From: Ferruginibacter sp.
Lineage (GTDB): Bacteria; Bacteroidota; Bacteroidia; Chitinophagales; Chitinophagaceae
Length of the DNA: 61,479 nucleotides
Reading direction: 5' to 3'
NCBI GenBank assembly: GCA_014379905.1
Contig: JACMKX010000149.1
Location: 1-61,479, forward strand
Program-made: the position numbers and the translations under genes
The notes under the pieces: generated by a model
Databases searched by the model: none
Seen by the model: the letters and a program-made list of their open reading frames with translations, nothing else
What the model was told of the DNA's origin: nothing
Shown: piece after piece, positions 25,737 through 34,155 of the stretch
Numbering within the stretch: position 1 is the first letter of the stretch
How the letters are laid out: the number at the start of each line of letters is the position of its first letter

Positions 25737-25765
25737 GTAATCAATGATTAATAATTAATAATCTT
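25737..25765. repeat. Family E repeat copy 2
   Basis: AATCAATGATTAATAATTAA is the same phrase type as at 25639-25680, here between two terminators that face each other. Confidence 0.4.
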
Positions 25766-25782
25766 GCCAGTTACAGCAATTA

Positions 25783-25814
25783 AAAAGCCTCCTGCTTATT
25801 AACAGGAGGCTTTT
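25783..25814 (-). terminator. Terminator of the OmpA-family gene
   Basis: AAAAGCCTCCTG pairs perfectly with CAGGAGGCTTTT around an 8-base loop. On the minus strand the hairpin ends in five T residues. It lies 21 bases beyond the stop codon. Confidence 0.9.
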
Positions 25815-25834
25815 AGTATTTTGAGCAAGTACGC

Positions 25835-27154
25835 TTAGAAATTTCTTGCTGTCATTTCAGTTCTCCTGTTCTTAGCACGACCTGCAGCTGTTTTGTTGTC
25901 TGCTACCGGTTTGTCTTCGCCATAGCCTGTAGATACCAAACGCGTTTCTGCAACTCCTTGCTTAACCAGGTAATCTTTAACCGCTTTTGCACGGTTGTCA
26001 GATAAAGTCTGGTTGCTTTCGCTTGTACCAACGTCATCTGTGTGACCATCGATATCAAGTAATAAACTTTCGTCGGCTTTCATTAAAGAAGCTACATCAT
26101 TCAATGCTTTGTTAGATTTAGCCAGTAATTTAAAGCTACCTGTTGCAAAGAATACGTTCTTGGCAGCGTAGTTTACTTTTTCAATTACTTCTTTAGCTAT
26201 TTCAGGGCAACCCTGGTTGCTTACCGGACCCGGACGTGTAGGGCATTTATCTTCTTCGTCGTTTACACCATCGCCGTCACCATCTGGGATCGGGCAACCC
26301 TGGTAACGTGCAACACCCGGAACAGTTGGGCATTTATCTTCTTCGTCATTGATACCATCTTTATCGGTGTCAGGAATAGGACAACCCTGGTATTTAGCGA
26401 TACCTGCTACATCAGGACACTTATCATCTGCATCAGTGATACCATCACCATCCCTGTCAGGGCAACCTTGCAAAGCAGCCAAACCTGGTGTGTCAGGGCA
26501 TTTATCATCTGCATCAGGAACGCCATCACCATCCCTGTCAAGAACAACCGGTGGTGGAGGTGGTGCCATTACTTTTGGTGTTTCCGGGCCAAAATTGTGA
26601 GCAATACCAAATGAATATATCAGGTGATCTTTAGGAAGTTGTTCTTTTGTAAGTGTCCAGCGATATTGAGCCTGGATCAGTAAATAAGTAATACTATTGA
26701 AATTTACCTGTACACCAACACCAGCTGGTGCATAAGCGCCAAATTCACCTGTATAATAACCTGCGCCAATACCGCCGGTAAGAAATGGGTTTATTAATGC
26801 TTTGTCGCTAAATGGACGAAAATTCAAAGTAGGTTCTAATTCAACACCGTATTCGGTTTCATTGGTAGACTCCATCCTGTCGCCGGAAGCATAATCATGC
26901 AGGTTAAAGTTTGCTTTAAGTGCAAGATCAATTTTTGAAGTAAGTCCTTTCCAGTAGGAAAGAGACAAACCGAAATCCATATCTCTTAAGTCGGCCAGTT
27001 TTCTTGGTGAATTAGAATTCTTAAATGTTTCAGGGGTAACAAAATCCAATGCATTGAAATGTATACCAACGAGAGCTGGTTTTTTATCACTTTGTGCAAA
27101 TGCGCCCGTAGTAAAGACCAAGGCGACTAATACCAACTTAAGTTTTTGTTTCAT
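25835..27154 (-). CDS. OmpA family outer-membrane protein with TSP type-3 repeats
   Basis: 439 residues. A signal peptide (ending AFAQ) precedes an N-terminal beta-barrel region (about 30-190). A PPPPP linker follows, then four thrombospondin type-3 calcium-binding repeats at about 206-316 (DRDGDGVPDADDKCP and its variants). The C-terminal OmpA/MotB peptidoglycan-binding domain (about 333-439) shows DIDGHTDDVGTSESNQTLSDNRAKAV and GRAKNRRTEM. It links the outer membrane to the cell wall and is probably abundant. The gene has a textbook Bacteroidota promoter (27221-27251) and a strong terminator, so it is monocistronic. It is not OmpA itself, so no symbol is given. Confidence 0.95.
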   Translation of the reverse strand: MKQKLKLVLVALVFTTGAFAQSDKKPALVGIHFNALDFVTPETFKNSNSPRKLADLRDMDFGLSLSYWKGLTSKIDLALKANFNLHDYASGDRMESTNETEYGVELEPTLNFRPFSDKALINPFLTGGIGAGYYTGEFGAYAPAGVGVQVNFNSITYLLIQAQYRWTLTKEQLPKDHLIYSFGIAHNFGPETPKVMAPPPPPVVLDRDGDGVPDADDKCPDTPGLAALQGCPDRDGDGITDADDKCPDVAGIAKYQGCPIPDTDKDGINDEEDKCPTVPGVARYQGCPIPDGDGDGVNDEEDKCPTRPGPVSNQGCPEIAKEVIEKVNYAAKNVFFATGSFKLLAKSNKALNDVASLMKADESLLLDIDGHTDDVGTSESNQTLSDNRAKAVKDYLVKQGVAETRLVSTGYGEDKPVADNKTAAGRAKNRRTEMTARNF

Positions 27155-27220
27155 AAACGCTAATTTTAATTTTAAGTTTTTCTCTTACTTAGTTTGGAGA
27201 ATTAATGTGTTCAGTTAAAG

Positions 27221-27251
27221 CAAATGTAACATCTAAAAGTATACTAATCAA
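27221..27251 (-). promoter_or_regulatory. Promoter of the OmpA-family gene
   Basis: On the minus strand TTG (27251-27249) is followed by a 20-base spacer and TACATTTG (27228-27221), the Bacteroidota TTTG-N19-21-TAnnTTTG pattern. Transcription would start about 60 bases before the ATG. Confidence 0.65.
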
Positions 27252-27461
27252 TTAATTTTTAACAAATATATAGATTTATATATTTCTCATTTCCGTTTAA
27301 AAATAGTATAATTTCCTTTTCTCACCCTATTTTTTGATTTTTTTTCTTATCGCATTTTGCGGGGTATTTTATTGATGAGCTGTAGGAAGGCTTTCCTAAA
27401 GACAACGTGTTCCGAATAGGTGGAGAGAAACTTCGGCAGTTATGGCTTTATATAAATTGCA
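27252..27461. other. AT-rich gap with no recognised feature
   Basis: Between the promoter of the OmpA-family gene and the tRNA-Arg terminator I see only a short AGGAAGGCTTTCCT palindrome at about 27393. No gene and no repeat family member is apparent. Confidence 0.5.
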
Positions 27462-27484
27462 AAAACCCCGCTCAACGGGGTTTT
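27462..27484 (-). terminator. Terminator of tRNA-Arg
   Basis: AAAACCCCG and CGGGGTTTT pair around a 5-base loop and end in a T-run on the minus strand, nine bases after the tRNA 3' end. The plus strand also has TTTTCCTTTT, so it may act in both directions. Confidence 0.85.
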
Positions 27485-27492
27485 CCTTTTGT

Positions 27493-27565
<73 letters not shown>

Positions 27566-27740
27566 CTGATTTTGGGTTGCAAATATAGGGTATCGGAGTG
27601 GAACTATTTATTTTCCTGCTATGTTTTTCTTCTCTAAAGCGATGGTTAAACACTCATTGCTGTTGTAACTACTCATGATGATAGCTGAATCATTTGTTTC
27701 ATCCGTGTATCCATCCTTCCTTACTTTTACAATAAAAACA

Positions 27741-28415
27741 ATGGATGTCCAAATTCATCCTTCCTGGAAAGCAGTTTTAAAAGACGAATTTACGAAACCC
27801 TATTTTCAGCAGATAGTAACTTTCCTGCGTTCAGAAAAAGCTTCGGGCAAGGCCATCTACCCACCCGGTCCGCTCATTTTTAATGCCTTCAACGAAACGC
27901 CTTTTGAAAAGGTAACGGTAGTGATACTTGGCCAGGATCCCTATCATGGCCCCGGCCAGGCGCATGGCCTTAGCTTCTCAGTGCCAAAAGGGGTAAAGCC
28001 TCCTCCTTCGCTGGTAAACATTTTCAAAGAGATCAAATCGGATATCGGTATAGATATGCCCGCCACAAACGGAGACCTTACCCATTGGGCAGCACAGGGT
28101 GTATTATTGCTGAATGCAGCACTCACTGTAAGAGCCGGGGAAGCCTACAGCCATGCAAAATATGGCTGGGCAGAGTTTACAAATGCAGTGATCCAAAAAA
28201 TATCTGAAGAAAAAAAAGACGTGGTATTTCTATTGTGGGGCAAATTTGCGCAGGAAAAACAGGCCCTTATTGATGAAACCAAACACCATGTTTTAAAAGC
28301 GGCCCATCCTTCGCCCTTATCAGCCCACGCCGGGTTTTTAGGCTGTAAACATTTTTCAAAAACAAACCAGTTGCTCATCAATAATGGCTTAGACCCTATT
28401 GATTGGAAACTATGA
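27741..28415 (+). CDS. ung: Uracil-DNA glycosylase (family 1)
   Basis: 224 residues from the ATG at 27741; the longer frame upstream has no family similarity. It removes uracil from DNA, starting base excision repair. The water-activating motif GQDPYHG is at residues 64-70 (D66). LLNAALTV and the minor-groove HPSPLSAH loop (189-196) are intact, as is FSKTNQLL near the end. The length matches bacterial Ung. Gene order ung-plsC with a short repeat-filled gap suggests independent or weakly linked transcription. There is no sign of transfer. Confidence 0.96.
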   Translation: MDVQIHPSWKAVLKDEFTKPYFQQIVTFLRSEKASGKAIYPPGPLIFNAFNETPFEKVTVVILGQDPYHGPGQAHGLSFSVPKGVKPPPSLVNIFKEIKSDIGIDMPATNGDLTHWAAQGVLLLNAALTVRAGEAYSHAKYGWAEFTNAVIQKISEEKKDVVFLLWGKFAQEKQALIDETKHHVLKAAHPSPLSAHAGFLGCKHFSKTNQLLINNGLDPIDWKL

Positions 28416-28456
28416 ACACGAATTTTTCGAATTGCACAAATTACACGAATTACAAA
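28414..28456. repeat. Family B repeat copy 2
   Basis: CGAATTGCACAAATTACACG continues as AATTACAAAC. The repeat starts inside the ung stop codon and fills the gap to the acyltransferase. It aligns with 4218-4274 over about 30 bases. Confidence 0.6.
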
Positions 28457-28469
28457 CAACTACTTTTTC

Positions 28470-29231
28470 ATGAATAACCAATCGCAGAAAAACAATTTTT
28501 TACTGGATGCTTTTGCCAGGATATGGGCCATGTGGGGCATCGTAACATTCATTGTTACTTTTCTTATCATTTTTTTACCTTCCATGCTGGCTTACCTGTT
28601 TGCAGATGAGAAAAAGGGGCAGGCCTATTTTATTGCTGTGTCCAGGGTATGGATGAACGTATGGTTGCCATTGATTGGTTGCCGGTTAAAGGTAACAGGA
28701 ACTCAATTTTTTAAGCAGGGAGAAAATTACGTGGTAGTGTACAATCACAATGCATTACTGGATGTACCACTTTCCGCTCCTTTTGTACCGGGAGCAAATA
28801 AAACCATTGCAAAAGCATCTTTTGCCAAAGTGCCGCTCTTTGGTTTATTTTATAAAAGAGGATCAATATTGGTAGACAGGAAAAATGAAAGAAGCCGGGT
28901 ACAAAGTTTTGAGCAGATGAAAAGAACGCTGTTGAATGGTATGCATATGTGTATCTATCCCGAAGGCACCAGGAACCGGACCAGGGAGCCGATGAAGCCT
29001 TTCTACGACGGCGCTTTTAAACTGGCTGTTGATACAAAAAAAGCAATTATTCCCTGCATTATCACCGGCACAAAAAAAGCGATGCCGGTGCATAAAGCAT
29101 TCTATCTTTTACCAGCCAGGCTTAACATGCAATTCCTCCCACCGGTTGCACCGGAAGGAATGACTTCAAAATCTTTGAAAGAAAAAGTATTTGGTATTAT
29201 GCTGGAAAAATATTCGGCAGCAGTGCAGTAA
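28470..29231 (+). CDS. plsC: 1-acyl-sn-glycerol-3-phosphate acyltransferase
   Basis: 253 residues. The first membrane helix is at about 18-40. The catalytic NHxxxxD motif is NHNALLD (H93, D98) and the phosphate-binding motif is YPEGTRNR (EGTR at 165-168). Both are canonical for the lysophosphatidate acyltransferase family, which makes phosphatidate at the cytoplasmic membrane. The third block GSILVDRK is also present. The enzyme could be a related lysolipid or ornithine-lipid acyltransferase, as Bacteroidota carry several paralogues, but PlsC is the simplest reading. It converges with the LptD gene, with only three bases between the stops. Confidence 0.85.
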   Translation: MNNQSQKNNFLLDAFARIWAMWGIVTFIVTFLIIFLPSMLAYLFADEKKGQAYFIAVSRVWMNVWLPLIGCRLKVTGTQFFKQGENYVVVYNHNALLDVPLSAPFVPGANKTIAKASFAKVPLFGLFYKRGSILVDRKNERSRVQSFEQMKRTLLNGMHMCIYPEGTRNRTREPMKPFYDGAFKLAVDTKKAIIPCIITGTKKAMPVHKAFYLLPARLNMQFLPPVAPEGMTSKSLKEKVFGIMLEKYSAAVQ

Positions 29232-29234
29232 GTA

Positions 29235-31946
29235 TTACTGGTCCACAAAATAGCGGGTTCTGTTTACTTTAATATCTCTCAGCAAGCCTGATTTTGGACT
29301 AATAGTAAGATTGAAAAATTTATACCTGCCTACCGGTGAAATATTAATGGCCATTTGCCAGCAATGCATTTCTCTTGAGAGATACATACTGATGGTACCT
29401 AGTTCCTTCTCCGTAATATTGTAAAACCCGTTCACTCCTATCTTCCATTTAGGTGAAAGGTTGGCTGAGCTGTTCCAGTTCACATCCTGGTTAATGGTAT
29501 TGGAAAAACCGAGGAAGTTGAAGTTTCTCACTTTATTGTAGCGGAATGAATAACCAAAACTAATGTCCCAGGGAATGGAAAAATCTACAAATTCTCCCGG
29601 GTTATTGCTAATGTAAGCAAGCTCCTGCTGGTACTCATCCAAAGGCATTCCTGTATTGTTGTAATTATCAGGATCCCTCATTTGCTGATCCTGCTGGTTG
29701 TCGGCTGCCGATTTACCTCCTCCTTTAAAAGATGCCTGTAAAGAAACCTGGGCACTCATCATTCTGCCTAAGGACAAAGGCCTTTTTTTCCACACAAGTT
29801 TGTCTATCCTGTCGCCAATGCTGTCTGTTTGATAAGGATCAAAAAGTGCCGAAGCCGTAATATTTATTTTTTCGAAAAGATTGCTTCTTGCACTTACATT
29901 AATGGGCTCCAGTTTGAAAGAATCCCTTAAGAAATTATAACTGCTGGTAATACTAAGCCCATCCAGCAGATTTACTTTTTTCAAAGCAGCGGCAGTATCT
30001 TTTTTATCTTTCACCTTCATGGAAACATTATTATCAATCCCAAAGCTCATTCCGCCAAACCTTCCTTCGCCGTAGGCACCATAAACACTCCGGTCAAAAA
30101 CGGTGTAACGACCTGTTCTTCCGGAAACATCATTTTGAACAGTATAAAAATATTTGCCATTCATATCGGGCCTGTAGCTGATGGACAAATAAGGTCTTAC
30201 TTCATGACGGATTTGCTTTACCCTTCCTTTATTAAAAGTGAACATCCCAAAAATACGGGTACTGGCACTCAGGCCAAAACTCATTTCACGGGCAGTATAA
30301 AAGCCTTTCGTTACAGTAGTATCAAACTTATTTAATAGCCCGTTCCAGGAATACCGGCTCTTTTGCTGAAACCATCTTTCCGAATAACTTACGCTGGGCG
30401 CTATTTGTACAGGTCCCAGCTGAGGAAGCGATAAAGTGATGGGAACATTGTGAGTGGCGCCCCATTGCAGGTTTTCCCTTATCTGGTCGGGGATGGAACC
30501 TAAAGTTGTATCAGCATCATAAAAAGAAGTAAGGCTTTTTGCATTTGTATTTAAGGCTATGCCCAGGTTTTCATACCACTTTGGCGTGCCAGCAGATTCT
30601 TTTTTCCGGAAGGGATATATGGTGTTTAAATTGAACACTACATCGGGCAATTTTACTTCAATATTCCGGGTAACGCTGTTCTGGCTATGGTTAGCCCCGA
30701 TGGAAACATTATAGGGCCTGTCTTTCCAAACCTTTGCATAATTAATAGAAGAGTTCAGCTGGTTTTGAAAATTCAATCTTGGGTTATTGGGCACCTGCTC
30801 ATTAAATTTTGTGCTGCCTGCATTTACGTTGGCGGTAAAAGTAACACCCGGCCTGGATTTGGTATCCATAGAATGCGTCCACCTGAAATTAAATGTTTGT
30901 GAAGAAGAAAAGTCGGGGTCTCCTTTAAAGTTTGTTTTAAACCGTTGTACATCCAACCCAATATTACCTGAATACCGGTATCGCTTCATATAACGGGGAG
31001 CAAGACTGGCTGTCCAGCCCCCATAGGAGTATAATGTTCCCCTTAAAATGACATCCCAGTTGTCGCTTAAAATTTTATAATAGCCTAATCCCTCCAGGGC
31101 CAGCCCCATTTGGTCGTTGGCTGTAAAACTCGGCATTATCAAACCGCTGTGCCTTCCCTGCGTTAACGGATATATTCCAAAAGGTAAAATTATAGGAACG
31201 GGTACGCCTTCAAACTCCGGGTGTACGGGGCCGGTGAAAGCCATTTTTTTATTAATGAATTTTATTTTATCACTCACAAAAGCAAAATGCGGCGTATCTA
31301 AATTACAGGTAGTAAAACGTCCATGCCTGGCATAGAAAACACTTTGATTTACGCGTTTAATTTTTTCTGCATATACATACATTTCTCCCTGCACTGTATA
31401 GGTTCCCTTGGTAATCCCCTTGCCGGTTTTCATATCAAATGTGATAGAATCGCTCTGTGTCTTCATATCAGCCTGGTTAAAATTAACATAGGAAACAACT
31501 TTACCCATGCTGTCTTTTGTAAGGTGTGCTTTTACAAGATTGGTACTTTGATTGTATTCGATGTGCGGCGCTTCTAAATTATTGTTGTCGTAGTTTACAG
31601 TAGACTTTTTACCATAAAGAATAATGTTTTTACCCGGCACACTCATTACCATGGAATCATCCGCATGATAATCTACGGCTACATCAAGCGCCCCTTTTGC
31701 TATCTTAAAATTGAATGTGTCTGTTTTTGGAACTACTGAGGTATCGCCACCGGGAACTTTGGTTGTATCAGCTAAACGGGCTTTATTTTTTGTAGCTACA
31801 AGGGGTAGCGTATCTGCCGTTAAACTAATGTGAAATTTACTGTAGCTGAACCCGCTGCCCGTTTTACAAACTGTTAATAAGAGCATCAAAGCTGTACAGG
31901 CATATAGAGAGAAAAATTTTGCCGTACATTTGTTAGTGTGGTTCAT
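29235..31946 (-). CDS. lptD: LPS-assembly outer-membrane protein LptD (Bacteroidota form)
   Basis: I start at the ATG at 31946, which leaves 903 residues and places the hydrophobic signal segment (FFSLYACTALMLLLTVC) near the N-terminus; a further upstream ATG (31997) is possible. The N-terminal OstA-like domain has repeated short beta strands (KNIILYGKKSTVNYDNNNLEAPH, VSYVNFNQADMKTQSDSITFD, in order). The C-terminal 26-strand-type barrel region follows, with family blocks FYARHGRFTTCNL, GVPVPIILPFGIYPLTQGRHSG and LRDIKVNRTRYFVDQ at the end. It inserts lipopolysaccharide into the outer leaflet. The LptE partner is not here. It diverges from the amidase gene and lies near an OstA/LptA gene. Confidence 0.88.
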   Translation of the reverse strand: MNHTNKCTAKFFSLYACTALMLLLTVCKTGSGFSYSKFHISLTADTLPLVATKNKARLADTTKVPGGDTSVVPKTDTFNFKIAKGALDVAVDYHADDSMVMSVPGKNIILYGKKSTVNYDNNNLEAPHIEYNQSTNLVKAHLTKDSMGKVVSYVNFNQADMKTQSDSITFDMKTGKGITKGTYTVQGEMYVYAEKIKRVNQSVFYARHGRFTTCNLDTPHFAFVSDKIKFINKKMAFTGPVHPEFEGVPVPIILPFGIYPLTQGRHSGLIMPSFTANDQMGLALEGLGYYKILSDNWDVILRGTLYSYGGWTASLAPRYMKRYRYSGNIGLDVQRFKTNFKGDPDFSSSQTFNFRWTHSMDTKSRPGVTFTANVNAGSTKFNEQVPNNPRLNFQNQLNSSINYAKVWKDRPYNVSIGANHSQNSVTRNIEVKLPDVVFNLNTIYPFRKKESAGTPKWYENLGIALNTNAKSLTSFYDADTTLGSIPDQIRENLQWGATHNVPITLSLPQLGPVQIAPSVSYSERWFQQKSRYSWNGLLNKFDTTVTKGFYTAREMSFGLSASTRIFGMFTFNKGRVKQIRHEVRPYLSISYRPDMNGKYFYTVQNDVSGRTGRYTVFDRSVYGAYGEGRFGGMSFGIDNNVSMKVKDKKDTAAALKKVNLLDGLSITSSYNFLRDSFKLEPINVSARSNLFEKINITASALFDPYQTDSIGDRIDKLVWKKRPLSLGRMMSAQVSLQASFKGGGKSAADNQQDQQMRDPDNYNNTGMPLDEYQQELAYISNNPGEFVDFSIPWDISFGYSFRYNKVRNFNFLGFSNTINQDVNWNSSANLSPKWKIGVNGFYNITEKELGTISMYLSREMHCWQMAINISPVGRYKFFNLTISPKSGLLRDIKVNRTRYFVDQ

Positions 31947-32033
31947 ATATGTTGATGCGCAAAAATAGTTATTAAAACAAAATAACCCTTCATTCAATAA
32001 ATTATAACAAAACCTATTAAACTCGTAACATTC

Positions 32034-32990
32034 ATGCTAAAGAAAAAAGGACTGTTTATTTCCACCCTTTGCTGCTTTTTTACTTTAACAACTTTTCATT
32101 CTTTTTCGCAGGCTCCTAAAAAACTCAAGACTATTATTGTGGATGCCGGTCATGGCGGCCAGGATGGAGGCGCTTCCGGGCAATATGAAAATTCTCTTCG
32201 CTCCAAAGAAAAAGATGTAACCCTTGCCATTTCCAAAAAACTGGTGGCAGAACTAAAAAAGCAATTACCCGAATTGACCATAGTTCCAACCCGTACCACA
32301 GATATTTATCAAAATCCCAATGAAAAAGCAAGGATAGCCAATGAACACAAAGGCGATCTATTTCTTTGCATACACGCAGATAGCGGACCGCTTAAAACCG
32401 GCCGCAGGCAAATTGGTACCCGCACCGTAACCAGGTACAAAGTAACTTATACCGGTAAGGGGAAAAAGAAGAAGAAGAAATCTACCCCCTACCAGGTTAC
32501 TGAGCCAGTATATGAACATTTTAAAATACCGTTAACTATCAACGGAACCAGTGTATATATCTTCGCAGCCCATAAAACCAGTGCAAAACTTTCTGCAATT
32601 ATGAAGGAAGTGGGTGAATTTGAAATAGAGACCGGCGATGCAGACAGTTCATACAGCCCGGTAGATTTTACTACGCCGGAAGGCCGGACCATTGCACAGA
32701 TCTATGCCAAAAGATACCAGGAAAAAAGCGACCGCCTGGCCACCCTTGTAAATGATGAAGTAGATAAAACAGGCCGCAACGCACTGGGCGTAAACCAGCG
32801 CCAGGTGGGTATTGCTGTATTACAGGCTACCAATATGCCGGCTATACTGGTAGAAACCGGCTACATAAATAACCCCGAAGATGAGCGCTACCTAAACAGT
32901 GAAAAAGGACAGCAGGAGCTTGCTGAAGTGATAACCAAAGCAGTTAAACGCTACAAGGAGCAACTGGAAACTGCCAATAAACCCAATTAA
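32034..32990 (+). CDS. N-acetylmuramoyl-L-alanine amidase (Amidase_3, AmiC type)
   Basis: 318 residues with signal peptide (SFSQ end). The zinc site begins IIVDAGHGGQDGG and includes the glutamate of SLRSKEKDVTLAI, the histidine of LFLCIHAD, and the catalytic glutamate of ILVETGYINN. A basic insertion of about 60 residues (a GKGKKKKKKS run within it) interrupts the domain after the third motif and could be a regulatory helix or wall-binding loop. It cleaves the MurNAc-L-Ala bond in peptidoglycan and is involved in daughter-cell separation. It is the first gene of a run with MlaD and OstA, an order I associate with Bacteroidota envelope clusters. Confidence 0.93.
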   Translation: MLKKKGLFISTLCCFFTLTTFHSFSQAPKKLKTIIVDAGHGGQDGGASGQYENSLRSKEKDVTLAISKKLVAELKKQLPELTIVPTRTTDIYQNPNEKARIANEHKGDLFLCIHADSGPLKTGRRQIGTRTVTRYKVTYTGKGKKKKKKSTPYQVTEPVYEHFKIPLTINGTSVYIFAAHKTSAKLSAIMKEVGEFEIETGDADSSYSPVDFTTPEGRTIAQIYAKRYQEKSDRLATLVNDEVDKTGRNALGVNQRQVGIAVLQATNMPAILVETGYINNPEDERYLNSEKGQQELAEVITKAVKRYKEQLETANKPN

Positions 32991-33116
32991 ACTAATTTTG
33001 GTATAAAAATAGCAACCCTAATAAATAGGTTGTTAACTTGCAGCCGGATACCATAACATGCTGCTATTAGTCGGCAGTATATATGTTGTCATCCTTAACC
33101 AAAACACACAAATCAG

Positions 33117-34148
33117 GTGAAAATATCGAACGAAACCAAAGTTGGACTATTAGCAGTACTGGCAATAGCGCTATTAATTTTAGGTTTTAATTTTTTAAAA
33201 GGCAAAAAAATTTTTACAACAAGTACTACTATTTATGCCAATTACGGCAATATCCAGGGATTGCAAAAATCAAATCCTGTTTTTATTAACGGTCTCCAGG
33301 TAGGTACTGTGTACGATATTCGTACAGATAAGAACATGAAAAACATTTTGGTAGAATTAACCATTACCAAAGATGTTTACATACCTAAAAATTCACTGGC
33401 AATTATCCGCAACAATCCTATTGCTACTCCCAGCATGGAGATAAAATTGGGAGATGCCGCCACACATTTAAAAAGTAAAGACACCATTCTTACTGAGGTG
33501 AGCGGAGGTATTTTTGATGCCGTATTACAAAAGGTGGATCCTGTTTTGTACGAAGTAAAAAAAGCGGTGAGCAGTATTGATACTTTATTGGTAAACTTTA
33601 ATACCCTGCTCGATCCTAGGGCAAAAGGAAATATCGGCACTTCTCTCGAGAACTTAAACAAGATCACTGCTTCTATGGTGCAAACAACCGCTTCTTTACA
33701 GTTATTGCTGAATACCCAAACAGGTGCCCTGGCAAAAACTTTAAACAATGTTGAGTCAGTTACAGGAAACCTTGCTTCCAGCAATGAAAAGGTTACCCAT
33801 GTAATTGATAACCTTGACAAGACAACTACAAAGTTTTCTAATCTTGAAATAGAACCTGCTATTACTAAATTAAATGCTGCTATGACTGACCTGCAGTTGA
33901 CTGTTGCAAAGATCAACAGTAAGGACGGAACTTTAGGTAAACTGATCAATGATCCCACTATGTATCAAAACCTGGCATCTACAGGCAATAAGTTAAATCT
34001 TTTGCTGGATGATATCAGGGTGAATCCAAAGCGTTATGTTAGCATTTCGGTATTTGGCAAAAAACAAAAAACAATACCATTGGCTACTCCTTTGCCCGAT
34101 ACTTTAAATTCTCCTTATTATATTGAGAAGATAAAAATTGATAATTAA
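33117..34148 (+). CDS. MlaD/MCE family lipid-transport protein
   Basis: 343 residues from a GTG start; no ATG lies nearby and KISNETKVGLLAVLAIALLILGFNFLKG fits the family N-terminus, one membrane helix from about residue 7. The MCE domain spans about 36-115 with IYANYGNIQGLQKSNPVFINGLQVGTV in order, VELTITKDVYIP and NNPIATPSMEIKLGD. A long helical tail (about 150-320) rich in Asn, Thr and Leu follows, as in tunnel-forming MCE proteins. Such proteins carry phospholipids between the two membranes. No MlaE or MlaF gene is adjacent. Its end overlaps no downstream coding start, and OstA follows 7 bases later. Confidence 0.88.
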   Translation: MKISNETKVGLLAVLAIALLILGFNFLKGKKIFTTSTTIYANYGNIQGLQKSNPVFINGLQVGTVYDIRTDKNMKNILVELTITKDVYIPKNSLAIIRNNPIATPSMEIKLGDAATHLKSKDTILTEVSGGIFDAVLQKVDPVLYEVKKAVSSIDTLLVNFNTLLDPRAKGNIGTSLENLNKITASMVQTTASLQLLLNTQTGALAKTLNNVESVTGNLASSNEKVTHVIDNLDKTTTKFSNLEIEPAITKLNAAMTDLQLTVAKINSKDGTLGKLINDPTMYQNLASTGNKLNLLLDDIRVNPKRYVSISVFGKKQKTIPLATPLPDTLNSPYYIEKIKIDN

Positions 34149-34155
34149 CCGCCCG